A stretch of 48,116 nucleotides of DNA. Origin: an uncultured Lachnospiraceae bacterium. Its GTDB lineage: Bacteria > Bacillota > Clostridia > Lachnospirales > Lachnospiraceae. The stretch is from the NCBI GenBank assembly GCA_949878435.1, contig CATLAK010000024.1, forward strand, positions 1 through 48,116, read 5' to 3'. The translations under genes were made by a program, and so were the position numbers. Each line of letters opens with the position of its first letter. The first letter of the stretch is position 1. This document shows positions 33,215 through 41,380 of this stretch, one piece after another. The notes under the pieces were generated by a model. The model did not search any database. It saw only the letters and a list, made by a program, of their open reading frames with translations, and had not been told where the DNA came from.

Positions 33215-33324
33215 CTGCTTTCCTGTCCTTTTCTGCATCTGATTTTTCCGTCATTTACATTCTATCCCATTTCATATCAGTAGGATAATTTATTCTTGTT
33301 AATTTATTCCTTCCATAACGAATC

Positions 33325-33732
33325 TTAATAAATTGAAAATGTCATCCAGTTAAAATAGTCTATAAAGAAAGCTGCTATCTGTCTGCCCCATTGATAAGCA
33401 ATACTATTATCTACGATAGTTAGTGCCATACAATATATTCCAACCACTATACCTATGCCAAGCAATGCACAAACACACTCAATAAGAATCCCTTTCAAAT
33501 GCTGCATCTTTTTTATGCACAAAATTATACGAATAACCAATGCTCCAATTACACTTATTGGAATAAAAAATGTCAGAAAAGCAATTCCAATATTTCCTGC
33601 TCTAGTATATTCCAGCGATACATCTCCAAAGCCACCCCATCCATGCCATAGTGCCTCAATAAAAATACCAATTTCCAAAAGGGTTAAAAGAGTAAACACC
33701 AAAATAATAACTATGAAATGTTTTTTCACCAA
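33325..33732 (-). CDS. Small membrane protein (unknown function)
   Basis: 135 residues. The start is a TTG (33732) eight bases after AGGAGG, or the GTG next to it. Four hydrophobic segments are seen: about 6-26 (IVIILVFTLLTLLEIGIFI), 48-70, 84-107 (LIECVCALLGIGIVVG) and a weaker one near the C-terminus. No family is recognised. It stands alone, facing away from the MarR operon. The gap of about 300 bp to MarR holds AT-rich sequence and the MarR promoter only. Confidence 0.6.
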   Translation of the reverse strand: MVKKHFIVIILVFTLLTLLEIGIFIEALWHGWGGFGDVSLEYTRAGNIGIAFLTFFIPISVIGALVIRIILCIKKMQHLKGILIECVCALLGIGIVVGIYCMALTIVDNSIAYQWGRQIAAFFIDYFNWMTFSIY

Positions 33733-33972
33733 TTATAAATCCTCCTGGTAATAAAATAAAATGACTCTTGAAATATGATTTTTCTAAAAAAGCGCTTTAA
33801 TCAGCGTTTTCCTAAGCACATGGTCTTAATTTATTATAATACTACTGCGAATGCAAGCGCAATTCAGAAAAAGATTCCCGTTACTGTTCTGTTTATGTCT
33901 AATTTCAGCAATGAAAAAGCTATGGTTGATTATACAGCATAACCAAAATATCCTCAAGGATTACAGTTCCTA

Positions 33973-34020
33973 TTGACATATTGGTAACTTGTTGCTATAA
34001 TGCCAATCGTAACAAGTTAC
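33973..34020 (+). promoter_or_regulatory. Consensus promoter with MarR operator
   Basis: TTGACA (33973-33978), 17-bp spacer, TATAAT (33996-34001): exact sigma-A consensus. GTAACTTGTT (33984-33993) and AACAAGTTAC (34011-34020) form a perfect 10-bp inverted repeat that brackets the -10 box. This is the classical set-up for a MarR-type protein repressing its own operon. Confidence 0.85.
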
Positions 34021-34036
34021 TAATGTGGAGGATTGC

Positions 34037-34540
34037 ATGAATTTAGATGATCTGACTACAAAATTTTCAAGTTCCACTGAAAACCAAAGAAAGGCTATTT
34101 TCAGCACATTGTTTATTGCTGGGAACAAGCTGCAGACACTTTTTGATAACCATATTCCAGAAGTATCGTTAAAGCAATTTATGCTATTATCAATCGTCAG
34201 ACAATCAGCGGAACCGCTGACATTTACCCAATTAGGAACTTTGCTGGGATGTTCAAGGCAAAACATCAAAAAATTGGCTGATGTTTTGATGAAGAAAGGA
34301 TTTATCACGATTCAGCAAAGCCCCCATGATACAAGAGCGCTGTGTATCTGCCCCACAGAAAAAGTAAATGACTATTTTACAAATGATTTTTTCAAATATC
34401 AGGAAGAATTGAAATATCTTTTTGAAGTTTATTCAGACGAAGAGATTGAAACGCTTTTTATTCTTTTATCAAAATTATATGCAGGAATAGAAAATCTGGA
34501 AAAGAAGACCGCTAATGAAAATCTTAAAAAGGAGATTTAA
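34037..34540 (+). CDS. MarR-family transcriptional regulator
   Basis: 167 residues from the ATG at 34037, with GGAGG six bases upstream. The winged helix covers about residues 45-115: LKQFMLLSIVRQS, LTFTQLGTLLGCSRQNIKKLADVLMKKGFI and the wing SPHDTRALCICPTE. The Cys in GCSRQN and in the wing could make it redox responsive, as in OhrR-like proteins, though this is inference. It overlaps no gene but is followed after four bases by a flavodoxin-like gene, and a palindrome covers its promoter, so it very likely represses its own operon. Confidence 0.92.
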   Translation: MNLDDLTTKFSSSTENQRKAIFSTLFIAGNKLQTLFDNHIPEVSLKQFMLLSIVRQSAEPLTFTQLGTLLGCSRQNIKKLADVLMKKGFITIQQSPHDTRALCICPTEKVNDYFTNDFFKYQEELKYLFEVYSDEEIETLFILLSKLYAGIENLEKKTANENLKKEI

Positions 34541-34544
34541 GCAG

Positions 34545-35066
34545 ATGAAAATAATCGTAATTTACAATTCACAAACAGGATTCACCAAGCGCTATGCCGA
34601 ATGGATTGCGGAAGAGACGGGAGCTGACTGCCTTGCATTATCCGCCGCCAAAAAGACAGACCTGACCGCATATGAAGCAATCATCTTTGGAAGCTGGGCA
34701 TGTGCAGGCGGTATCAGTAAAATTAATTGGTTTAAGGGAAATATAGACAAATGGGCTGATAAGAAGCTGATTGCATTTTGTGTCGGAGGAAGTCCAATCG
34801 ACAATCCGGAGATTGAAACCTCTCTTAAACAAAATTTCAACGAGCACGAGCAGAAAAAGGTAAAAGCATTTTATTGTCCGGGAGGATTCAATTATGAAAA
34901 AATGTCTGCGCCGTCCAAACTTATGATGAAAATGTTTATTAAAACGCTCAAAGCTAAAAAAGATAAAACCGAAGAAGAGCAGATTATGATAAAAATGATT
35001 TCTTCATCCTATGATATTTCAGACAAAAAATATATTGAACCAATTCTTCAATACCTAAAAAAATAG
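34545..35066 (+). CDS. Flavodoxin-domain protein (HemG-like)
   Basis: 173 residues from the ATG at 34545, which has GGAG ten bases upstream (GGAGATTTAAGCAG); the longer frame starts inside MarR. The FMN phosphate loop is YNSQTGFTKRYAEWIAEE, a T/S-rich turn as in flavodoxins. Next comes IIFGSWACAGGISKINWFKGN in pieces, then FCVGGSPID, matching the Flavodoxin_5/HemG-type group. It is a small cytoplasmic electron carrier or quinone-linked oxidoreductase. Regulation by the MarR protein in front suggests a response to an oxidant or electrophile. The Cys pair in FCVGG and FYCPGGFNYEK is notable. Confidence 0.85.
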   Translation: MKIIVIYNSQTGFTKRYAEWIAEETGADCLALSAAKKTDLTAYEAIIFGSWACAGGISKINWFKGNIDKWADKKLIAFCVGGSPIDNPEIETSLKQNFNEHEQKKVKAFYCPGGFNYEKMSAPSKLMMKMFIKTLKAKKDKTEEEQIMIKMISSSYDISDKKYIEPILQYLKK

Positions 35067-35097
35067 AACTAATCAAGAAAAATATTATAGAATCTTA

Positions 35098-35172
35098 GAC
35101 CTCCCTCTTAACGCCTTGAAGGAGGTAATGGAAGGAGGTCTCTGCACCCGGCAGAAAACTCCTTCTATTACC
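35098..35172. terminator. Overlapping hairpins between convergent genes
   Basis: AGACCTCC (35098-35105) can pair with GGAGGTCT (35135-35142), while GGTAATGGAAGGAG (35124-35137) can pair, with one mismatch, with CTCCTTCTATTACC (35159-35172). The pairings exclude each other. They lie between the flavodoxin gene and the convergent SpoIID-like gene and probably serve as a transcript end for one or both. Confidence 0.5.
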
Positions 35173-35230
35173 GGTCCTGCTGCTTTGTTGCTCCGGCGCC
35201 TCGATAGTCTGTGTACTCCTGTCTTCTATC

Positions 35231-36496
35231 TCACCCAGGCTCAGAAATCCTGCTGACCCCCACATAAATATTAGAGATACTATACCAAGTAGGATAATCC
35301 ACGATTCCGGACTGAGGAAGATCGAATATCCTCTGGAAGGTCCTTACCGCATTGGCAGTTGCCGGTCCATAAATCCCATCCGCAGAAATAGTAGGAATGG
35401 CGGGATAATTTCTTGCAATCCGGTTTAGCTGCTGCTGAATCTGTCTTACCTTCTCCCCCGAAGCTCCTATATTCAGATTGTACCCCGGAAAGGAAGAAGG
35501 AACCCCGGCAACGCTCTGTGCTGTGTTGATATACATATCGCTTCCGTAGTAGTAATGAATAATATCTATTGCAGAGTAGCCCTCTTCTCCCAGATACTTG
35601 GAGCCCCACTGACTTAGCCCGTTACAGGTGACCCTTCTGCCGTCGCAGTAGGAAGTAAAGATTGGCTGACGCACACCCGGACGGGACAAATAATTGGCAA
35701 ATACGCTATCCACGATCCTGTCGATATTCTGGTAGAAGTTTCTCCCATGCATCCATTTTTGGTCGTATGCAGTGGAGGATGTAATGGTGAAATTATACCC
35801 TTGGTTCCGATACCATTCCGTATAGACTCTGTTCAGCGTAAATGACATAATGACAAGGGTATTGGCATAGATGGCGCTCTCTGGCCAGGTAGCATAGATT
35901 TCGGAGGAAACAACGTTTTTGATATAATCCCTGTACCTTACATAGTAATTTGGCGCCGTTGGATCGTCCGGAACACCGTCATGAACGACCACATACTCCG
36001 GAATCACCACGCGGCTTAAGACGATTTCTCCGCTTTCATCTATAGGCTTGATCTCATCTTCCGGAATCTTGGGAGGATATTCCCCGTACAGCGTGTGATC
36101 CGGTATCACGATCACTTCCTCTTCTTCCTCCGGCTCCTCTAAAGGCGTCAGGCTGACCGGCTGCACTGCCGTGACATCCGGCAGGACCTCTGTTCCCGAA
36201 ATCAAAAGAGGCTCATATCCGGGCGCTTCGATTTGAATATTATACTCAGAATACGGCTGCTGTTCTACCGGTGTCAGACTGTATGCAAGGGGCGGTGCCG
36301 GCAGGTCGATTTCTTCTGTCTGACCTGACGAATCTGTAGTAAGTTTCTCTATGGTTACATCCGGCACGCCTGTATAGGAAATTGTCACGGTGGCATCCTG
36401 TATCGGTATCAGTCCCAGGGTGGAAGTCACATTAATCTGGAGTTTTCCGGAATACGTGTTATCCGTCTGGGCGCTTCGTAAAATATTTTCGGGCAT
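35231..36496 (-). CDS. SpoIID-like protein with N-terminal Ig-like and C-terminal peptidoglycan-binding domains
   Basis: 421 residues from the ATG at 36496 (AGAGG five to six bases upstream). Domain order: beta-sandwich repeat like a carboxypeptidase regulatory domain (about 15-120); an acidic Pro/Glu linker; SpoIID/LytB-type domain (about 185-345) with YIKNVVSSEIYATWP, where the Glu matches the catalytic one of SpoIID, and the end signature GLSQWGSKYLGEEGYSAIDIIHYYYG; then PG_binding_1 (350-415, GEKVRQIQQQLNRIA, DGIYGPATANAVRTFQ). SpoIID cleaves denuded glycan strands during engulfment. No signal peptide or membrane helix is present, which is odd for a wall enzyme. It follows htpG. Confidence 0.85.
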   Translation of the reverse strand: MPENILRSAQTDNTYSGKLQINVTSTLGLIPIQDATVTISYTGVPDVTIEKLTTDSSGQTEEIDLPAPPLAYSLTPVEQQPYSEYNIQIEAPGYEPLLISGTEVLPDVTAVQPVSLTPLEEPEEEEEVIVIPDHTLYGEYPPKIPEDEIKPIDESGEIVLSRVVIPEYVVVHDGVPDDPTAPNYYVRYRDYIKNVVSSEIYATWPESAIYANTLVIMSFTLNRVYTEWYRNQGYNFTITSSTAYDQKWMHGRNFYQNIDRIVDSVFANYLSRPGVRQPIFTSYCDGRRVTCNGLSQWGSKYLGEEGYSAIDIIHYYYGSDMYINTAQSVAGVPSSFPGYNLNIGASGEKVRQIQQQLNRIARNYPAIPTISADGIYGPATANAVRTFQRIFDLPQSGIVDYPTWYSISNIYVGVSRISEPG

Positions 36497-36500
36497 AAAA

Positions 36501-36543
36501 ATACCTCTGCATATATAGTTATTCATATCATATGCAGAGGTAT
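36501..36543 (-). terminator. 14-bp hairpin: htpG terminator that contains the next gene's ribosome site
   Basis: ATACCTCTGCATAT (36501-36514) and ATATGCAGAGGTAT (36530-36543) are perfectly inverted. On the minus strand the right arm ends in GAGGTATTTTT, so it is both a plausible terminator 38 bases after the htpG stop and the Shine-Dalgarno region of the SpoIID-like gene. Confidence 0.6.
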
Positions 36544-36580
36544 ATAAATTGTTCATATGCCGTTTGCCGGCGGCTAATCT

Positions 36581-38671
36581 TTATTTAGTAAGAAGCATCA
36601 TGATATCGTTGCTTCTTGCCACAAATTTACTCATTGCCTCAGGCTCTAAAGGCGCATGCTGCAAAAGAGCCAGATCATACAGCTGCTCGCAGATCATGTT
36701 TACATTGTCGCCTTCCGTATGCTCCATAATGTACTGCACCAGCGGATGCGCCGCATTTAAGATCAGCGTCTCCCCTTCCTTTCCAAAGCCGCCCATATCC
36801 ATACCGGGCATAGAGTACATCTTCATCATATCCTGCATTCTCCTGCTCTCCTCTGAAAGGGTGATCATGGAAGAAATTTTCTTGTTTTTCAATTTCTCGA
36901 CTTTGACGGTAATCTTATCCTTTTTAAGGACCTTCTTCATCACTTTGGCGATGGCATCTGCTGCCTCTTCCAATTCCTTTTCTGCTTTCTTGCTGGTCTT
37001 TGCCTTAAAGGTATCTGTAAGATCCGCATCGATTCTCTGGAATTTGATTCCCTCATTTTTCGCTTCCAGCTGAGAAATAAAGGGCTGGTCGATGTTGTGG
37101 GTCAAAATCACGGCATCCATCTTTGCTGCCTTGAACATGCTGATGTATTGTCCCTGCTGCTTTTCATCGGTCACATAATAAATGACCTTTTCCTTCTTTT
37201 CTTCCTCTTCGGCATCGTCTTCTTCGTCTGCTCCAGCATTCACCACGTTGCCGTCTGCATCGATGACCTCTGCTGCCTGAGACTCGCTCTCATCCTTGCC
37301 GTCTGCTTCTGCCCCTTCTTCCTTTTCCTCTTCTACGTCTGTCTTATTAACTTCTAAGCATTCGGGGAGCGTTAAGTATTCTCCCTCCAGGTTCTTGAAC
37401 AGGATATAATCTGTCATCTTTTCACAGAACTTGTCGTCCTTAAGGCATCCGAATTTGATAAACGGGCTAATGTCATCCCAATACTTATTGTATTCTTCCT
37501 TTTCTGTCTTACACATACCGGAAAGCTTATCTGCCACCTTTTTGGAAATATAATCAGAAATCTTCTTTACAAATCCATCATTCTGCAGCGCACTTCTGGA
37601 CACATTCAGCGGCAGGTCGGGACAGTCGATGACACCCTTTAAAAGCATCAAAAATTCCGGAATGACTTCCTTGATGTTGTCTGCAATAAACACCTGATTG
37701 TTGTACAGTTTAATGACGCCTTCGATAGATTCATACTCCATGTTGATCTTGGGGAAGTACAAAATACCTTTTAAGTTGAACGGGTAATCCATATTCAAAT
37801 GAATCCAGAACAAAGGCTCCTTGTAATCCTGAAAGACTTTGCGGTAAAATTCCAGATATTCTTCCTTGGTACACTCATTGGGATGCTTTGCCCAAAGAGG
37901 CATGGTCTCGTTCAAAAGTTCAGGGCGCTTTACAATCTTGTATCTTAATTTGTCTTCTTCCTTCTCCGGCTTGATCTCCTCTACCACGGTATCTGTGTCC
38001 AGCTTCTCATCCGCATCGATGGTCTGGGTCTCCTTGGTATTTTCCTTGGACAGATAGATTTCAATAGGCATGAAAGAACAGTACTTTTTGATCACTTCTC
38101 TTGCCTTATACTCATTGCAGAACTCCAGCACATCTTCATTCAAAAACAGGGTAATGGTGGTACCCACCTCTTCTCTTTCCCCCTGCTTCATGTCAAATTC
38201 TGTTCCGCCGTCGCATTCCCAGTGGACAGGCTGTGCGCCTTCCTGCCAGGAGAGGGTATCGATATGCACCTCGTCGGCTACCATGAATGCAGAATAAAAG
38301 CCCAGTCCGAAATGACCGATAATCTGATCCTCGTTGGTCTTATCCTTATACTTTGCAATAAAATCCGTTGCGCCGGAAAAGGCGATCTGGTTGATATACT
38401 CTTCCACTTCATCCGCCGTCATGCCGATGCCGTTATCGATGAACTTAAGGGTCTTCTCCTCAGGGTTCACCAGCACCTGTATTTTCCCTTTATACTCTGC
38501 TGGAAGAGAATATTCTCCCATCATGTCCAGCTTTTTCAGCTTGGTTATGGCATCACAGCCATTGGAGATCAATTCCCTGAAAAAGATGTCATGATCTGAA
38601 TACAACCATTTCTTAATGATCGGGAATATGTTTTCACTGTTGATTGATAAGCTTCCGTGTTTCTCTGCCAC
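36581..38671 (-). CDS. htpG: Chaperone HtpG (bacterial Hsp90), with acidic insertion
   Basis: 696 residues, longer than the usual 610-640. The GHKL ATPase domain is clear: FRELISNGCDAITKL (with Asn37 that holds magnesium), FIDNGIGMTADEV, GHFGLGFYSAF and TTITLFLNED. The middle domain holds NVSRSALQND with the catalytic Arg. An acidic stretch of about 50 residues (444-494, mostly Glu, Asp and Ala) is inserted in the middle domain before VIYYVTDEKQQGQ. The C-terminal dimerisation part is present. A CIRCE operator lies upstream, so heat-shock control by HrcA is expected. GGAG ribosome site is close to the ATG at 38671. Confidence 0.95.
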   Translation of the reverse strand: MAEKHGSLSINSENIFPIIKKWLYSDHDIFFRELISNGCDAITKLKKLDMMGEYSLPAEYKGKIQVLVNPEEKTLKFIDNGIGMTADEVEEYINQIAFSGATDFIAKYKDKTNEDQIIGHFGLGFYSAFMVADEVHIDTLSWQEGAQPVHWECDGGTEFDMKQGEREEVGTTITLFLNEDVLEFCNEYKAREVIKKYCSFMPIEIYLSKENTKETQTIDADEKLDTDTVVEEIKPEKEEDKLRYKIVKRPELLNETMPLWAKHPNECTKEEYLEFYRKVFQDYKEPLFWIHLNMDYPFNLKGILYFPKINMEYESIEGVIKLYNNQVFIADNIKEVIPEFLMLLKGVIDCPDLPLNVSRSALQNDGFVKKISDYISKKVADKLSGMCKTEKEEYNKYWDDISPFIKFGCLKDDKFCEKMTDYILFKNLEGEYLTLPECLEVNKTDVEEEKEEGAEADGKDESESQAAEVIDADGNVVNAGADEEDDAEEEEKKEKVIYYVTDEKQQGQYISMFKAAKMDAVILTHNIDQPFISQLEAKNEGIKFQRIDADLTDTFKAKTSKKAEKELEEAADAIAKVMKKVLKKDKITVKVEKLKNKKISSMITLSEESRRMQDMMKMYSMPGMDMGGFGKEGETLILNAAHPLVQYIMEHTEGDNVNMICEQLYDLALLQHAPLEPEAMSKFVARSNDIMMLLTK

Positions 38672-38761
38672 GATAAATCACTCCTTTTTCTACTCTTTCC
38701 ATATCCATGTTTCATATAAGATCGCTGCATGTCCCGCCGCCGCTATCTTAAGCTAAAAATA

Positions 38762-38790
38762 AGTGTAATTCCCTTTTTCTTAAAAGTCAA
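38762..38790 (-). promoter_or_regulatory. htpG promoter
   Basis: On the minus strand TTGACT (38785-38790), 17-bp spacer, TACACT (38762-38767). Confidence 0.65.
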
Positions 38791-38797
38791 GGTAAAA

Positions 38798-38824
38798 TTA
38801 GCACTCATTTATCATGAGTGCTAA
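38798..38824. promoter_or_regulatory. CIRCE operator (HrcA site), exact consensus
   Basis: TTAGCACTC (38798-38806), nine bases, GAGTGCTAA (38816-38824): the exact CIRCE consensus bound by HrcA. It is placed seven bases upstream of the -35 box of htpG and after the end of the ppiC-like gene. Confidence 0.96.
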
Positions 38825-38877
38825 TAATTTGCGTTTTTCCTTGTATTTACGGGCTTTTTCTAATTCTAAAATTTTTA

Positions 38878-39933
38878 TTAATTAAAATATTGATTATAAA
38901 TGTCAAAGAAATCCCTGGTCGTCACTTCGTTGTTCTCTATAAACGAAACCGTTTCCCACAATTCCTCATTCAAGGTTCTGGTAAGGGATTTCACAAAAGC
39001 ATCGTATTCCTGACCAAAAACCTCTTTCCGCCTTTTTTCCACGATCTTTACCTTGTTGGCATCAGTCTCTTCCCTGTTGAAGGTACTGATACATTTGATG
39101 ATGTGGTAGCCGTACTCGGTCTCCACGATATCGCTGATCTCTCCATTTCCCAAATTAAATGCCGCTTCCTCAAAAGCCGGATCCGTTTCTCCTTTTCCGA
39201 AAGAAAAGGTTCCCTTATCCCCTTCGCTGTATTGAAGCACCAGTTCTTCAAAATCACTATCCTCTTCCCTTGCCAGCTTCAAGATTTCCTCCGCCTGCCG
39301 TCTTGCTTCTTCTTTGGCATTCTGGGTATACTCTATCTTTTTGCCGGTGCCGTCCAGCGCATATGTCACGATCAGAATATGTTCCACTGTAATGGTTCTG
39401 GCTTCGTCATCGCTGATCTCAGGATTGATATCCTTGATGATATATTCATAGACCTTGTTTGCCAGGGCAAACTCCGCATACAGATTTTCAATGGTTTCCT
39501 CCGTGACATCCATGCTCTCCCGCTCTGCCTCATTCAAAGACGCATAATATGCCGCTGCGGCAGATTTCGCAAGTTTATGCTCGGCATCGCTTAAGGCGAC
39601 GCCGTGCTGCTGCGCCAAAAGATTCATGGTCTTAATCTGCGCAAGCTGGGCAAGAACCGTCTCCTTTATGTTTTCTTCAAGCGTGACACCATTTAAATCT
39701 GTTTTCCATATTTCTTTTCCGTAAACACTTTCATATTGATCCTGGGTATTGGTGAGATATACCATAATCTCGGGCAGAGTACAGGACATGGTTTCTATCC
39801 TGAAAATCTCATCTTTCTTAAAGCCAGTCGTCAACACCAGTTTAGTGTCTGCGTCATTTTTTTTGCATCCGCCTGCAAAAAGGAGCAAGAGCCCGCAGGC
39901 AAGCAGGGCAGCTATCCTTCTTCCTGTCTTCAT
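38878..39933 (-). CDS. PpiC-type peptidyl-prolyl isomerase lipoprotein (PrsA-like)
   Basis: 351 residues. A lipoprotein signal (RRIAALLACGLLLLFAGGC) places Cys23 at the cleavage site; the protein is then membrane-anchored outside. A SurA-like helical part (about 30-180) precedes a parvulin domain (about 185-290), seen as VEHILIVTYALDGTG, DSDFEELVLQYSEGDKG, TFSFGKGETDPAFEEAAF and YGYHIIKCI. It folds secreted proteins at the membrane. The start codon overlaps the flavoprotein stop (ATGA), so it is the last gene of the PHP-sbcDC operon. Confidence 0.9.
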   Translation of the reverse strand: MKTGRRIAALLACGLLLLFAGGCKKNDADTKLVLTTGFKKDEIFRIETMSCTLPEIMVYLTNTQDQYESVYGKEIWKTDLNGVTLEENIKETVLAQLAQIKTMNLLAQQHGVALSDAEHKLAKSAAAAYYASLNEAERESMDVTEETIENLYAEFALANKVYEYIIKDINPEISDDEARTITVEHILIVTYALDGTGKKIEYTQNAKEEARRQAEEILKLAREEDSDFEELVLQYSEGDKGTFSFGKGETDPAFEEAAFNLGNGEISDIVETEYGYHIIKCISTFNREETDANKVKIVEKRRKEVFGQEYDAFVKSLTRTLNEELWETVSFIENNEVTTRDFFDIYNQYFN

Positions 39934-41333
39934 GCTTCAAACGTCCTCAAAATACTTCTCGCAACACTGATGCCATTGGCTGAGGCCTGCTGAAGCCCCC
40001 TGGTCACGCCTGCTCCGTCGCCGATTGCACGTAGTCCTCTGATACTGGTCTCAAAATCTTTGTTCACGATCACTTTATTGGAGTAGAATTTTACTTCCAC
40101 CCCGTAAAGCAAGGTCTCGTCTGCGGCAATCCCCGGCGTGATCTTATCCAGTGCAAGCAGCATCTCCTCAATATCCACCATGATCCGGTGAGGAAATACC
40201 AAAGAAAGATCGCCCGGCACTGCATCCTTTAAGGTAGGCATGATATTGTTGCGGCAAAGACGCTCCTCCGTTGTCCTTCTGCCTCTTCTAAAGTCCCCAA
40301 AAGTCTGCACCAGTATCTTGCCTCCGCAGAGCATGTTGGAGAGCTGGGCAATGTGCTTGCCGTACTCAATCGGCGTCTTAAATGGCTTGGTGAAGTTCTT
40401 GCTTACCAAAATGGCAAAATTGGTGTTGTTGGTCTTATACTCTCTGGACTTATAGGCATGACCATTGACCACCGCCAGACCGCCTTCGTAATACTCTGTC
40501 GCCACCTCCCCGGACGGATTGGTGCAGAAAGTCCTTACCTTGTCGTCAAAGGTAGGCGTATGGTAGATCAGTTTTGCTTCATAAAGATTTTCATTTAGGA
40601 ACTGCATCACCTCATCCCGGACTTCCACCCTGACGCCGATATCCACCGTGCCCGGGGTAGTCTCGATACCGATTTCCTGACATTTATCCTTAAACCAGTC
40701 TGCCCCCTCACGCCCTACTGCAGACACGATTTCCCTGGCATAAAAAGTTTCTCCTTTATCCGTCCTTACGCCTACCGCCTGTCCGTTCTCCACCAGAATC
40801 TCTTCCACCATGGTGTTGAACCGGAAAGTCACTTTCTTTTCCTCCAGATGGTGCTGCAGTTTTTCGTAAATCTTGTACCCCTCTTCCGTTCCCAGGTGAC
40901 GGATGGGACATTCTACCAGCTTTAAATTGGCATTGATCGCTTTTTTGCGGATTTCTCTTATTTCTGCCTGTTTGTCTACGCCGTAGACATTGGTGTCCGC
41001 GCCGAATTTCAGATAAATGGCATCCGATTCCCTGATCAGTTCCTCCGTCTTCTCATATCCTAAAATTGCGGGCAGATTGCCGCCTACATCCGGTGAAAGA
41101 GACAGTTTTCCATCGGAAAACGCGCCGGCACCGGCAAATCCTGTGGTAATCGAACAGGGACTGCAGCCCACACACTGCTTTGTGATGCGCTTAGGACATT
41201 GACGCTTTTCAATAGAGCGCCCCTTTTCCACCATTAATACTTTTAAATCCTCTTTTTTATCAAGCAATTCATAGGCACAAAAGATACCTCCGGGACCTGC
41301 GCCGATGATGATCACGTCAAATTGATTTTCCAT
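39930..41333 (-). CDS. FAD-dependent dehydrogenase (COG2509 type)
   Basis: 467 residues from the ATG at 41333 (AAAGGAGG with seven-base spacing); the longer frame adds 13 residues without a site. An N-terminal Rossmann motif, DVIIIGAGPGGIFCAYEL, binds FAD. Next is a cysteine-rich loop CPKRITKQCVGCSPCS, then GFAGAGAFSDGKLSLS. The second FAD contact is RAIGDGAGVTRGLQQASANG. The family is described as uncharacterised FAD-dependent dehydrogenases, sometimes related to tRNA- or thiol-redox enzymes. It lies 47 bp after sbcC and overlaps the ppiC-like gene, so it is part of that operon; a shared role is not evident. Confidence 0.88.
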   Translation of the reverse strand: MENQFDVIIIGAGPGGIFCAYELLDKKEDLKVLMVEKGRSIEKRQCPKRITKQCVGCSPCSITTGFAGAGAFSDGKLSLSPDVGGNLPAILGYEKTEELIRESDAIYLKFGADTNVYGVDKQAEIREIRKKAINANLKLVECPIRHLGTEEGYKIYEKLQHHLEEKKVTFRFNTMVEEILVENGQAVGVRTDKGETFYAREIVSAVGREGADWFKDKCQEIGIETTPGTVDIGVRVEVRDEVMQFLNENLYEAKLIYHTPTFDDKVRTFCTNPSGEVATEYYEGGLAVVNGHAYKSREYKTNNTNFAILVSKNFTKPFKTPIEYGKHIAQLSNMLCGGKILVQTFGDFRRGRRTTEERLCRNNIMPTLKDAVPGDLSLVFPHRIMVDIEEMLLALDKITPGIAADETLLYGVEVKFYSNKVIVNKDFETSIRGLRAIGDGAGVTRGLQQASANGISVARSILRTFEA

Positions 41334-41380
41334 GTAAATCCTCCTTTCCAGCCAAACGGCTTCTATAACCATTGCATTTA

